From Prinia subflava (Eukaryota; Chordata; Aves; Passeriformes; Cisticolidae), in NCBI RefSeq assembly GCF_021018805.1, contig NW_026960612.1:682001-746000 (forward strand): a stretch of DNA of 64,000 bases, read 5' to 3'. Shown piece after piece: positions 38,071-48,580 of the stretch. The position numbers were made by a program, and so were the translations under genes. Position 1 is the first letter of the stretch; every line of letters begins with the position of its first letter. Below the pieces are notes generated by a model, which ran no database searches, was not told where the DNA came from, and worked only from the letters and a program-made list of their open reading frames with translations.

Positions 38071-38645
38071 TGTGGTGGTGTGGAATTAAGTTCATAATAA
38101 GTTTGTGAGGTTTGTGCAGGTTGATTGTACAATGGTATGTTCCTTGTACCCCATTTTTCCCCTGTTGGTATTATCCTGCAATTCCCCAGAGTCATGTAGC
38201 TATTCAGTTATTTGTCAATCTTTTCTCATAGTCTGTGTAAACCCCTCCCTGTTGTCCCGGATTGGTTTTGGTTATGTCACCCCATGTTTGTACCACCTCT
38301 TTAGTTGAAACCCATCGGTTGTAACCTCCTTACCACACCCCATTTCACTGCTGTATAAAACGGCAGGTCAGAAGAGCCTCGGGGGCAGTTTGAGCATCCA
38401 ACAGGTGGTAAGGAGGTCCCGTGGGACCCCCAAATAAATCTGTCATTTTTACCGGACTGGCTCCTCCCTTCTTCTTCTCCATCGTTGTCAGCATTCTCCA
38501 CCGCCTCACACAGCCTCTCAGGACAAGAACTCACAGGGACCAGCAGGCTTGCGTGACTTGCCTAGCTGTACCCTTTAGCCTGCTGGGGTGTCTGAGCTAG
38601 CCAGGGCAGGCAGAGAGACTGGGTTCTCTTAAAGGCACCACGACA
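38071..38645 (+). repeat. P3 5' LTR
   Basis: TGTGGTGGTGTGG start, CTGTATAAAACGG with TATA at 38354-38360, AATAAA at 38433-38438, ACGACA end. Confidence 0.92.
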
Positions 38646-38648
38646 GCC

Positions 38649-38666
38649 TGGCGTCCAATGTGGGAG
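38649..38666 (+). other. P3 primer-binding site, tRNA-Lys1,2-like
   Basis: TGGCGTCCAATGTGGGAG, three bases past the LTR, is the tRNA-Lys1,2 site with three transitions. Confidence 0.75.
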
Positions 38667-39312
38667 CCTGAGAAGCTCCACGGACCCCGCAGAGAGGACT
38701 GGCAAGCTGCAGTGTGAAGCTCTGGGTTTGCGAAGATCGTCCTTGGACGTCACGCTACCACCGGTCGTAGCAGCCTCTGTAATCGGGGTCTGCTCCTGGT
38801 GGACGAGGAAGGTGGCCTCTCCAGGCACTCAGGAGAGGTCTTTCTCAGACGGAGACCCCAGGATCAAGCGTTGCACTCAAGCTGGGTAGTGGTGAGTACC
38901 CTCTGTTCCTCTGTGAGGATGCAGGTGTGTGTGTGTTAGGGATCGTGTTTCTCTCCCTCCGTGGGCGATTCGTGTGGTGTGTCACCCGAATCGTCGGCTG
39001 CGCAGCCCCAGGGGTGTGGGTTTTGGCCCCTCTCCCTGGTTTTGACTCCCCGGAAGCTTTAGGGTTTTTTGTGGTTTTTCGTGCTTTTAGTTTGTGCAGA
39101 GTGAGTGTCAGCTCAAGTGGCTATCAGCTCCAACAGGAGCAGATTGCTGTCAGCCAGTTTAAGTTTAGCACAGAGCCCCAGTCTGGCTTTTTGTGAGTGC
39201 TTGGGTTTTTGAATACTGGATTTTAAAGCGTGCTGTGGTTTCTAATTTCAGTTGCTAGCTTTATTTAGTCTTGATCCTGTGTGTGTGAGCTGTACTTAAC
39301 ATCGAGAGCAGA

Positions 39313-41299
39313 ATGGGTGCAGGTCTCTCCACAGCTCAGAAGGGGGTGTTTTATGTTTTAGCTGAAGTATTGAACTTAGAGAAAGTTAAATTCTCTAAGG
39401 GTTGTTTGAAGCGGTTGGTCCAATGGCTTTTTCTACATTTCCCTGAAGTATCCCCAGCACAAGTCCACAGTGCCCGGTTTGGGTGCACTGTGGAGCAGAA
39501 AATTTTAGAATTGGCTAATGCAGGGGACAAAACAGTTCAAAATTACTCATTCCTGGTCCTGCAGCTTAAGGTTGCCACACTGAAAAACAGGGAAATGGAG
39601 GAAAAGAGCTTCAGGACAACCTTCCCCAGTTTCTCCTCACCCCAGTCCCAACCCCTCTTTCCCAAGAAAAGGGATTCTAAAGGGAGTGACAGCCCCGAGG
39701 TCTGTCAGCTCAGGCTCCCCACAGGTCCCTCGATCCCCCCGCCTGAGCAGTCGAGGCCAGACTGCCCGGGATTCCTCTGAAAGCCCTGGCCAGGCAGTCA
39801 GAGGATCGTGCCCTCCCCAGACTTTTCGAGTTGAAAAACCTAAAGTTTGTTTTAATTTTGCTGCGCCACAATAGTCTCAAAATGGCTCCTGTTGTTCTAA
39901 TTTTTCTGCATCACAATCGTTTCAAAATGGCGGCGATGACGTGCTGTGGTCCCCGTCTCAAAATGGCGGCAATGACATGCCGTGGTCCCCGTCTCAAAAT
40001 GGTGGCGACCCCGTGCAGCGATCGTGGTCCTCTTTGTCCCGTTCTTCTTCCCACAATCCCTTCTGTTCCTCCAACCCCTTCCAGTCCCCAACTCCTCCCA
40101 CTTCCCCAAAGATCCCACCCACTCGCCCTGCCCACAAACACACCCCTGAAGCTAAATCCCCGCCTCCCTCAGCCTCACCACTCACCAGAAGTCGGCCATC
40201 TTGGATTTCTGGTTCCCACGCCCCCACTTCTGATTCCCACGATTGGAACCTGGAAGTGTGCAGCCGGGAATCCGGAAGTCCCCATGCCTCTTTCACTGCT
40301 GCCCCAGTGACTTACAGAAGATCTCAGGGAGGTAATAATGCCAATCCTAATTGGCATGCTTTTTCCCAATCCATCATTAGAGATCTGTTTAAGGCACATA
40401 AGGAGTACGGCAGAGAAAGCCCATACTTCAGAGATCTCCTTGCTGCTGATCTTTCTGGAATTGTTGCTGTTCCAGCAGATCTTCGACAACTGTTTGCATG
40501 CCTCATGAATACAACAGAATTTAAACTCTGGGAAGGGGCATGGAAACAGTTGCTCAGAGATTCACTGCCACATCTCCTGCAGCAACCAGACACAGCAGTT
40601 GATGAGCAAGGCAATGCTCTCACCCATAAATTGCTCTGTGGTGAGGGACAGTGGATGTCTGCCACCACTCAGGCTTCCCTAATCCCTGCTCCTGCCCTTG
40701 ATGTTGTCAAAGAGCTTGCATGTAAAGCATTTTTTAGTCTGCAGCCTCATGGTCCCCTGCCTCCATATACTCAGATTAAAGAAGGGTCAGCTGAACCTTT
40801 GGTAGATTTTGTTGAAAAATTAACACGAGCTATTGAACTCCAAGTTAAGAATGAGCAAGCTAGGGAAGGGATCTTAGAGGAAATTGCTTTTGTGAATGCT
40901 AACGAGTTTTGTCGTGCAGCAATTTTAAGTCTTCCTCTAGACCCCCCTAGAACTCTTCAAAGTATGCTACAAGTCTGCCAGATATAGGTTCCATTCCTGA
41001 CCCCGAGGCATCCAACACGAGTGACCCAACTGCATCGTACTTCACGTGAAGTCAACGTTGTTGGTGCGACCACTGCAGACTCGACACATCGCAAGCCTTT
41101 GCAGCGCAAGCTGTCCTTTCGCCAGACCCTGACAAAGCCTTGTCTTCTGTGCGGGGAGGATGGTCATTGGGCAACTGAATGTCCAGTCAAAGCTCAATTC
41201 CAGGCATTCAGACAGCAGACTCAGGGCAAGGAGGGGAATTCACAACACGTAGCACCACAGGGAACGCCACACCCCAACCGCCGTTTCCAAAAAAACTAA
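39313..41299 (+). pseudogene. gag: P3 gag pseudogene
   Basis: The start MGAGLSTAQKGVFY at 39313 opens a matrix-like region that runs to a stop at 39778-39780 after the frame has shifted (overlap about 39690-39780). The correct frame continues with a TAG at 39872-39874 and a TAG at 40985-40987 where P4 has a lysine codon. Capsid (NWHAFSQSIIRDLFKAHKEYG near 40350), the major homology region near 40790-40860 and a zinc knuckle CLLCGEDGHWATEC near 41140-41180 are readable. A 36-bp repeat at 39926-40010 encodes copies of SQNGG-type peptides. The frame ends in the slip site and TAA at 41297-41299. Three lesions rule out a full Gag. Confidence 0.88.
39902..40012 (+). repeat. 36-bp tandem repeat with AAAATGGCGGC cores
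   Basis: Units of the form GTCTCAAAATGGCGGCAATG and a TGCCGTGGTCCCC end are repeated nearly three times, keeping frame. Each holds AAAATGGCGGC or a one-base variant, which matches the binding core of the factor YY1 (GCCGCCATTTT on the other strand). Whether YY1 binds is inference. Confidence 0.75.
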
Positions 41300-41346
41300 C
41301 AGGGAGCGCGGGTCCACCCAGCACGATGACACCAATGGGGTGGACC
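41290..41346 (+). promoter_or_regulatory. P3 gag-pro frameshift signal
   Basis: A-AAA-AAC at 41290-41296 precedes the gag stop TAA. GGTCCACCC at 41311-41319 pairs perfectly with GGGTGGACC at 41338-41346, a 9-bp stem 14 bases past the slip site. Confidence 0.8.
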
Positions 41347-41869
41347 GGGCAGGGGAGAAAGGGGGAAAACAACCAGACTGTGACACAAAATTACCTGACA
41401 CAACTCAATCTCTAGAACATGACTTGGCAAAAGCAATTCTAACAACTCATTCTACCTTTGAACCTTACAGGTTGCGGCTGACGGAATCTTTGATCCTCAG
41501 TGACCGTGACTGGCATTTCGTCGTCATCAATCCCGACGAGACAGAGAACTGGCCTCTAATTGAAGGTGAGTATCTCATTGTTGGGGATTGCAAATTTACT
41601 CCGCGTGAGATTCAGGTGCTCCCTATGAGACTTTCCAACAATCCCAGGCGCCTCATTCTCTGGCTGCGATGCATTCACCCACCATTTTTACCAGAAGGGT
41701 AAATTGTAGCACAGGTAATTCCTTTTGGGAATCCATCTCCGAAAATCACTCCATCAGTCAACACAGTTCAAAAGGTAACAGTTCACAAGCCAAAGATCAA
41801 ATGTACATTTACGGTGGAAAATCAATCTTTTGACGCAGAGACACTTTTGGACACGGGGGCATATATGAC
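41300..41869 (+). pseudogene. pro: P3 protease gene, 5' part, cut by P4
   Basis: This is the -1 frame after gag. It encodes the spacer with GDCKFTPREIQVLP and ILWLRCIHPP, has a TAA at 41700-41702 at a glutamine position, and then the start of the aspartic protease with an intact Asp-Thr-Gly triplet at 41850-41858. P4 begins 11 bases later. The remainder of the protease lies beyond P4, from 50578. The last six bases, TATGAC at 41864-41869, are the left target duplication of P4. Confidence 0.88.
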
Positions 41870-42425
41870 TGTGGCAGTGTGTTAATTTAATTGGTTAGGC
41901 TTTCTATACTTTTGTACTTGTTGGGTTCCCTGTACCCCACCCCTCGATTGTTCCTTTGTTTAACTCACATGACTCCGGCACCTGTCATGCGGCACACGGT
42001 TAGCTGCCTGTCATTTCTCCCGCCTTTGTAAATCCCTCCTATTTTTCCCCTGATTAGTCCAAGTGATGTTCTATTACATCTGTATCCCCTGGCAACCTGC
42101 CCCGGTTGGCTGGCAGTGGCTGGCCACCCCCTTTGTCCCCCCTCCGAATCCTTCGGACAAAAACCCCCCGCACCCCTCTCCCCCCGAGCAGTTTCGGGCT
42201 GAGGAGGTGTTTGCAATAAACCCTCTGTTCGTCTGAAATTGTTTCCTCCTTTCTTTCCACTGCCTGTTGAATCTCCATCGCTCGCATAAGCCTCTACCAG
42301 GCAAAAAACCCACAGGAGTCAGTACTGCTTGCGTTGCTCGCAGACTGACCCCCCTACGACGTCTGTCGCTGTGTCTGGGCCAGCGGCGACAGAGCCCGTT
42401 GGCTCTCTGTGAGCACACCGACGGA
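41870..42425 (+). repeat. P4 5' LTR
   Basis: It begins TGTGGCAGTGTG and has AATAAA at 42215-42220. The end is taken as CGACGGA because the 3' copy is shared up to there and the duplication follows; a canonical CA end is not present. No strong TATA box is visible. Confidence 0.85.
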
Positions 42426-42429
42426 GGTG

Positions 42430-42447
42430 TGGCGCCCACCGTCCGGC
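42430..42447 (+). other. P4 primer-binding site, tRNA-Lys1,2-like
   Basis: TGGCGCCCACCGTCCGGC matches the first nine bases of the tRNA-Lys1,2 site and 15 of 18 overall. Confidence 0.7.
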
Positions 42448-43082
42448 ACTGGAAAGGGGCTTTTAGCGCCTTTACGGAGCCCACGGGCAGGATTGGTGCG
42501 TCTCAGCAAGGAGCTGAGCTCACCTGAAATAATCCCTGGACGTCACATCGGCCCGGGTTGGAGCGCCCTCCGCGAGGGACCGCTCCCCGGGGAAGAGGAG
42601 GGCAGCCGTCTCCGCCGCGTCCTGAAGACGGTCCTTCTCTGGTGGTGGATCTTCTGGAGCAGCTTTGGAGCACCACGCCAGGGGTTCGTAAGTAAGCAGA
42701 CCCCCCTAGTCCGCGGGGCGGGTCAGTGGGAACGGCGTTTCCCTTTCTGGCAGCCTGTGGGGGACAGCACCCCCCGGGCTGAGGTCGCGCGGCCCCCAGG
42801 ATTTGGGTTTTTTGGCCCCTGTCCTGGGCTCACCCCCCCTGGTGTTTTTCCGTTCCCTCGGTTGATTTAAAGCTTTTATTTTTGTGCGCGAGCCGGGCTC
42901 GCACGGTGCGGCTGCCGGCAGGCACGGGTTTTCGCCGGCCAGCCAGTTTCGGTTTCGCCGCGTGCGCCGGCATTTTGCAGAGGCGGTCGGGCGCGTGAAA
43001 CATCAGTTTTAAAAAGCGCGCGGTGGCGGGTTTTTTTTCGTTGCGTCTTTCTTTTGCTGGCTCCAGAAATTACCCAGGCAGA

Positions 43083-44930
43083 ATGGGTGCTTCTCTGTCT
43101 GCTTCCCAGAAAGGAGTGTTTTACAGTTGTGTTGCATTGATAGAAGCTAATAAAGTTAAGTTCTCTAAGGATTGTTTAAAAAAGCTGGTCCGATGGCTTT
43201 TCCTGCACTACCCGACGGTGTCCCCGCCGATGGTCCACAGCTCCCGATTTTGGGAGCTGGCGGAAAAGAAACTGTTACAATTAGGTAACGCCGGGGAAAA
43301 AAACACACAGAAATTAGCCTTTTTAATTTTGCAATTAAAGATGGCAGCGACGAAAAAGGGAGTGCAGAAAAGCTCTCAGGAACCCCAGCTAGCCCCGGTT
43401 TCCCTTCAACCCAATCCCAGCCCCTCTGCCCCGAGAAAGGGAATTTTGAGGAAAGCAGCAACTCAGAGAGTTGTCAGCCCAGACTCTCCGAAAAATTCCC
43501 AGCCCCCGAGCCCCAGTAGCCTGGGACAGACTGCTGGGGACCCCTTGGAAAGCTCTGGCCAAGCTGACCGAGGACCTTTCCTTCCCCCTGCTTCCCCGAA
43601 TTGCAAACCCAAGGTTCAGTTTAATTTAAATGCGTCACACTGGCCACAAAATGGCGGCAGTGACCCACCTAATGGTGTCCACTCCTCCACATGGCCGCCA
43701 CCCTTCCCCCATGCCCTGAACCCCTTTCTTCCCTCCAACCCCTTCCTTCCCTCAGCTCCTCCCTCCGCCCCTCCCATAGCCCCTCCCCGGACCCCTCCCT
43801 CCTCCCCAAAGGTCCCGCCCACTCACCCTGCCCCTCGACACGCCCCTGAGGTGGGGCCAAGTCCCTCTCCCCGCCCTGGAAGGACGCCATCTTGCCAGCA
43901 ATTTTCCCACGCCCTCTCTTCTGGTTCCCACGGTTGGGAACCAGAAGAAATGAGCGAGGGTGAACCGGAGGTCACTCTTTCTGCTGTGCCTGTCACCTAC
44001 CGCAGAACACGTGGTGGTGACACACCAAAACCCAATTGGCATGCTTTTTCCAAAAGCATCATTCGGGATTTATGCAAGGCGCACAAGGAATATGGCAGGG
44101 AGAGTCCCTACTTCCGTGGCCTCCTCACTGCTGATCTCACAGGTGTCCATGTTGTTCCAGCAGACCTCCGGCAGCTTTTCTCTTGCCTGATGAATGGCAC
44201 AGAGTTTAAGCTCTGGGACGCAGCATTTAAACAGGCCCTGCGAGAAGAAATGCCTCAGTTGCCCTTTCCAGCCATCGATGAAGAGGGCAATCCCCTCTCT
44301 CTTGAGTTGCTTGCTGGTGAAGGTTCCTATGTTTCCCCTGAGTCCCAGGCAGCTCTAATACCCTCGGCAGTCCTTTCAATTATAAAAAATATAGCCTGCA
44401 AGGCTTTCTTTTGTTTGCAGCCAGACGCACCATCACCACCCTATACCACCATTAGGCAAGGATCTTCTGAATCTTTTGTTGCCTTTGTAGAGCGGCTCAC
44501 CAGAGCAGTGGAAGTTCAAGTTCAAACAGAAAGTGCACGGGAAGGTATTATAGGGGAGCTTGTTTTCGTTAATGCTAACGACCTGTGTAAACAGGCAATT
44601 TTGAGTCTTCCCCTAGATCCGCCCCGCACTCTCCAGTCAATGCTCCAGGTGTGCCAGATGAAGGTGCCCTTCCTTGCCCAGAGGAACCCACCAACACCCT
44701 CCCAGGCAACCTTTCCACCCAAGGCTGTGCGTGCTGCAGAATCATCCCAACAGCCTCGACATCGTCCGCCTCAGCGGCGACCCTCCTTCGGCAATTGCCC
44801 TGGTCGCTGCTTCTTCTGTAAGGACGAAGGACACTGGACTGCCAACTGCCCTAAGAAACCTTCACTACAGCGGACTCAAAATACACCCCCAGGAACACCG
44901 GTGCCTTCCCAGGCACAGCAAAAAAACTGA
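43083..44930 (+). CDS. gag: P4 Gag polyprotein, intact frame
   Basis: Gag assembles the viral particle at the membrane. The 615-codon frame opens at ATGGGT (MGASLSASQKGVFY), giving the glycine needed for N-myristoylation; the same start is seen in P2 and P3. Residues 1-95 form a matrix-like region with KFSKDCLKKLVRWLFLHYP. About 110-300 is proline- and serine-rich and contains two overlapping PSAPP stretches, which match the P(T/S)AP late-domain motif that recruits TSG101. Capsid starts near residue 315 (NWHAFSKSIIRDLCKAHKEYG). The major homology region QGSSESFVAFVERL lies near 458 and a single zinc knuckle CFFCKDEGHWTANC near 577. It ends QQKN-stop exactly at the slip site. No lesion is seen, so Gag could be made, but P4's own protease could not cleave it. 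Confidence 0.92.
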   Translation: MGASLSASQKGVFYSCVALIEANKVKFSKDCLKKLVRWLFLHYPTVSPPMVHSSRFWELAEKKLLQLGNAGEKNTQKLAFLILQLKMAATKKGVQKSSQEPQLAPVSLQPNPSPSAPRKGILRKAATQRVVSPDSPKNSQPPSPSSLGQTAGDPLESSGQADRGPFLPPASPNCKPKVQFNLNASHWPQNGGSDPPNGVHSSTWPPPFPHALNPFLPSNPFLPSAPPSAPPIAPPRTPPSSPKVPPTHPAPRHAPEVGPSPSPRPGRTPSCQQFSHALSSGSHGWEPEEMSEGEPEVTLSAVPVTYRRTRGGDTPKPNWHAFSKSIIRDLCKAHKEYGRESPYFRGLLTADLTGVHVVPADLRQLFSCLMNGTEFKLWDAAFKQALREEMPQLPFPAIDEEGNPLSLELLAGEGSYVSPESQAALIPSAVLSIIKNIACKAFFCLQPDAPSPPYTTIRQGSSESFVAFVERLTRAVEVQVQTESAREGIIGELVFVNANDLCKQAILSLPLDPPRTLQSMLQVCQMKVPFLAQRNPPTPSQATFPPKAVRAAESSQQPRHRPPQRRPSFGNCPGRCFFCKDEGHWTANCPKKPSLQRTQNTPPGTPVPSQAQQKN

Positions 44931-45002
44931 AAGGGGAGCACGAGTCCACCCAGCGCGACGACCCCAATCGGGTGGACCGGGCAGGGAACTGCAAAGGGGG
45001 TC
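44921..45002 (+). promoter_or_regulatory. P4 gag-pro frameshift signal with possible pseudoknot
   Basis: A-AAA-AAC at 44921-44927 abuts the gag stop TGA. Stem 1 pairs GTCCACCC (44944-44951) with GGGTGGAC (44970-44977). In its loop GACCCC (44960-44965) can pair with GGGGTC (44997-45002), which would form an H-type pseudoknot. The pro frame is -1 relative to gag, as required. Slip site and stem are conserved in P2 and P3; the second stem is seen only here. Confidence 0.8.
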
Positions 45003-45787
45003 AATTGGATGGACATTCTACACCAGACTCAAGAACACCTGAACATGATATAGCAAAACCTATTCTCACTACCTCTTCCTTTTTTGAACCCTACAGGTTG
45101 CATCTCACCAGACCATTGTACCTGACGGATAGGGACTTCCATTTTGTGACCATAGACCCAAAGAAGTTACATCAGTGGCCAATGACCGGCGAAGGTAAGT
45201 TCATCGTCGTCGGTGATTGCAAATACACTCCGCAGGAGATTGAGGTAGTCCCGGGGACACTTCACAACAACCCCAGGGCCCTCATTCTCTGGCTGCGCTG
45301 CACTCATCCGCCCACATTTTTACCCGAGGGCCAGGTCATCGCACAAGCAATTCCTTACGGTGACCCAGAACATCTTACATTTACTGTAAATGCTGTACAT
45401 CACATTTCCACCCGTAAACCCTTAGTGCGATGTACGCTCACTGTGGGAGATGAGTCAATAGATAAAGATCTGCTTTTTCACACAGAGGCAGATGTGACGA
45501 TTATTCCGACCGCGGAATGGCCGTCACATTGGGCTCTAGAGGACGTGGACGGACAGATCCAAGGTGTAGGAGGGTTCCAATCCGCAAAACAGTCAAAAAA
45601 CGTGGTAAAAATTACGGGGCCAAAAGGACAATTGGCTGCCATCCGTCCTTTTGTTTTAGATTACAAGGAACCCCTGCTTGGAAGAGACCTCATGGCTCAG
45701 TGGGGGGTCACAATTGAAATTCCCGACCCCTCGCAAAATTTTCAGGCAGCGGCTGCTGAGAAGCGCCCGACCCTCAAACTGAATTGA
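44928..45787 (+). pseudogene. pro: P4 protease region, active site lost
   Basis: The -1 frame runs 286 codons to TGA at 45785-45787. The first half holds KFIVVGDCKYTPQEIEVVPG and EGQVIAQAIP, a weak likeness to the dUTPase fold that betaretroviruses carry before protease. The second half is a retroviral aspartic protease with ADVTIIP after the active site and GRDLMAQWG near the end. The catalytic Asp-Thr-Gly, present in P3, reads His-Thr-Glu at 45479-45487, which removes the nucleophile-activating aspartate. The terminating TGA stands at a tryptophan codon (TGG) in P3; P2 also has no stop there, so in the family pro and pol are one frame. Gag processing by this copy is not possible. Confidence 0.88.
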
Positions 45788-48536
45788 ACGACAGATAAAC
45801 CAGTCTGGGTTGAGCAGTGGCCGCTAACAAAAGAGAAATTACAGGCGCTTGAGGAGCTCGTGGAGGAGCAATTAACTAAAGGTCACATCGTGGAGACCAA
45901 TTCTCCCTGGAACTCGCCCGTTTTTGTCATTCGAAAGAGTGACAAAAAACGATGGCGCCTCCTCCACGACCTCCGCCAAATTAACGAAGTAATTGAAGAT
46001 ATGGGGTCTCTCCAACCTGGTATGCCTTCCCCAACCGTGCTGCCACAAAATTGGAATCTGGCTGTAATTGAAATAAAAGATTGCTTTTTCCAAATTCCTC
46101 TACACCCGGATGATGCCCCGCGTTTCGCCTTCTCGGTTCCTTCCATCAACCGAGTGGCCCCAAGGAAGAGGTACCACTGGAGAGTTCTCCCGCAAGGGTT
46201 GAAAGCCTCCCCAGTGATGTCTCAGCAGTACGTCTCTTCCTTGCTGTCCCCTGTGCGCGCAGCCACGGAGGGGGTTGTCATCCACCACTATATGGATGAC
46301 ATCCTCGTTTGCGCGCCGACCGAAGATGAACTTACGCAAGCGCTTGACCTTGTAACCAATTCGTTAGTTGCTGCAGGGTTCAAGCTGCAAAAAGATAAGA
46401 TCCAAAGGATGCCACCCTGGAAGTACCTGGGCCTGGAGATTGGTAAGAGGACCATTGTGCCTCAAAAATTGGAAATTCGGACAAATGTCCGTACCCTTGC
46501 GGACGCCCATCAACTTTGCGGTGCCTTGAATTGGGTAAGGCCCTGGCTAGGTCTGACCACCGAGGATCTAGCCCCTCTTTTCAATTTATTGAAAGGGGGA
46601 GGGGAGCTCAGTTCTCCTAGGGTGCTTACCGCAGAGGCAAAAGCAGCTTTGGAGAAGGTCCAGCAGGCAATGACATCGCGACAGGCACACAGATGCGATC
46701 CCGAGCTTCCCTTTCGGTTCATCATTCTGGGTAAGCTGCCACATCTACATGGGATCATTTTTCAATGGGACACGGGTGCAAAAACATCAGCACACAACAC
46801 CAAGGGCCAAGGTAGAAAGGACCCTCTTCTTATTATAGAGTGGGTCTTTCTCAGCCACCATTGGCCCAAAAGAATGACACAGCCACAAGAGCTTATGGCT
46901 GAGCTCGTCCGCAAAGCAAGAATGCGGATGAAAGATTTGGCAGGATGTGACTTTGAATGTATTCACATGCCAATTAGATTGTCAACAGGCCAAATGACCA
47001 AACCCATGTTGGAACACCTGCTTCAGGAAAATGAAGCACTTCAATTCGCTCTAGATTCCTTTACGGGCCAAATTTCAATTCATCGGCCGGCCCACAAACT
47101 ATTTAATTCGGACGTAACATTTAAATTGTCTTTAAAGAGTGTCCAGAGCAGGAGACCTCTCGATGCGATGACAGTTTTTACTGACGCGTCCGGGAGTTCT
47201 CACAAGTCAGTGATGACTTGGGAGGACCCTGAAACTCGGCAGTGGGAGGCAGATATTAAAGTAGTTGAGGGTTCACCTCAAATAGCCGAGTTGGCCGCTG
47301 TCGTCAGAGCACTTGAGAGATTCTCTGGACCTCTCAATATTGTAACCGACTCCGCATACGTAGCGGGGGTGGTATCTAGAGCAGATCAGGCAATTTTACA
47401 AGAGGTGTCCAACACAGCTCTGTATGAGCAGCTCTCGAAATTGGTCAAACTTGTCTCCCACCGAGAGCAACCGTTTTATGTGATGCATACCAGGTCGCAC
47501 ACGGAATTGCCTGGGTTTATTGCTGAGGGTAACAGGAGGGCTGACGCTCTTGCTGCCCCTGTAGCGATAGCCCCATTGCCTGACGTTTTTGAGCAGGCCA
47601 AGCTCAGTCATCAGCTGTTCCATCAGAACGCGCCTAGCTTAGCTAGACGTTTTAACCTCACACGTCAACAAGCTAAGGTGATTGTTGGCTCGTGTCCTTC
47701 ATGCCAGTCCCGCGCTGTGCCTACCCTGCATGCCGGAGTCAACCCTCACGGGTTGGAGAGCTGTGAACTCTGGCAGACAGATGTCACCCACATTCCATCA
47801 TTTGGGAGACTGAAGTACGTTCACGTCTCTGTCGATACCTTCTCTGGCGCTGTCTATGCTTCTGCGCACGCAGGTGAGAGGGCCCAACATGTTATCCAAC
47901 ACTTTGTTCAGGCCTTCTCATTCATGGGCATCCCTAAGGGGATCAAAACAGACAACGGCCCTGCGTACAAATCCAAGGAATTTGCTGGCTTCCTGCAGCA
48001 ATGGGGAGTGGAGCACAAGACAGGCATCCCCCACTCCCCCACAGGCCAAGCAATCGTAGAGAGGACCCACCAAGAGATCAAGAGGGTCCTTAAACAACAG
48101 CAACAGGTATTAAAGGTGGAACCGCCGGCAATCAGATTGGCCCGAGCCCTTTATGTCATCAATTTTCTAAATTGTTCCTTTGAAAATCCCAATCCGCCCA
48201 TTACCATACACTTTGGGTGCAACAAGGAGTGGCAGTTCGATCCTAAGCCCGGTGCTGGTGAGATGGCCTGAGTCAGGGAAGGTGGAGGGTCCATTTGACC
48301 TGGTGACGTGGGGGCGTGGGTACGCCTGTGTCCTCACGCCTACCGGGATCAAATGGATACCTGCCAAATGGGTAAAACCATTCATTAAAAGGAAGAGGGA
48401 GCGTGACGACAGCGTCCCGCAGGTGGCTTCGGCGGCATTCCGCCGTCGAAGGCGAGTCTCCTCCAGACCCTCTCTTCCCATCCTGTGGGAATGGGACCAT
48501 GACCTGTCCTTTACCTATTTCTGTGACCCAAATTAA
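45788..48536 (+). pseudogene. pol: P4 pol: RT, RNase H, integrase; frameshifted tail
   Basis: The frame is open from 45788 to TGA at 48269-48271. RT has LPQG and YMDD (46289-46300). RNase H has FTDASG near 47178 and TDSAYVAGVV near 47347. Integrase has an HHCC zinc segment (HQLFH to CPSC, about 47608-47705) and catalytic D at 47780-47782, D at 47951-47953 and E at 48059-48061, exactly 35 residues apart. Near 48245-48262 a net frame change against P3 puts the C-terminal DNA-binding domain (VTWGRGYACVLTPTG, to 48536) in another frame. Translation needs readthrough of the TGA at 45785 besides gag frameshifting. RT and RNase H residues are otherwise intact; integrase would lack its C-terminal domain. 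Confidence 0.88.
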
Positions 48537-48550
48537 TAATTTTTGGCCCC

Positions 48551-48567
48551 CCAGTTTTGTTTTTCAG
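48551..48567 (+). promoter_or_regulatory. P4 env splice acceptor
   Basis: CCAGTTTTGTTTTTCAG, a pyrimidine-rich tract ending in AG, lies 13 bases before the env ATG. A matching TCTGTTTTTCAG stands at the same place in P3 (about 53638). It is the likely acceptor for the subgenomic env mRNA. Confidence 0.65.
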
Positions 48568-48580
48568 ACCCGGACCCAAG

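Noticed and set aside
43023..43082. Gag start upstream of 43083 in P4
   Set aside because: The upstream extension lacks an ATG at its start and is not shared; P2, P3 and P4 agree on ATGGGTGC, which supplies the myristoylation glycine.
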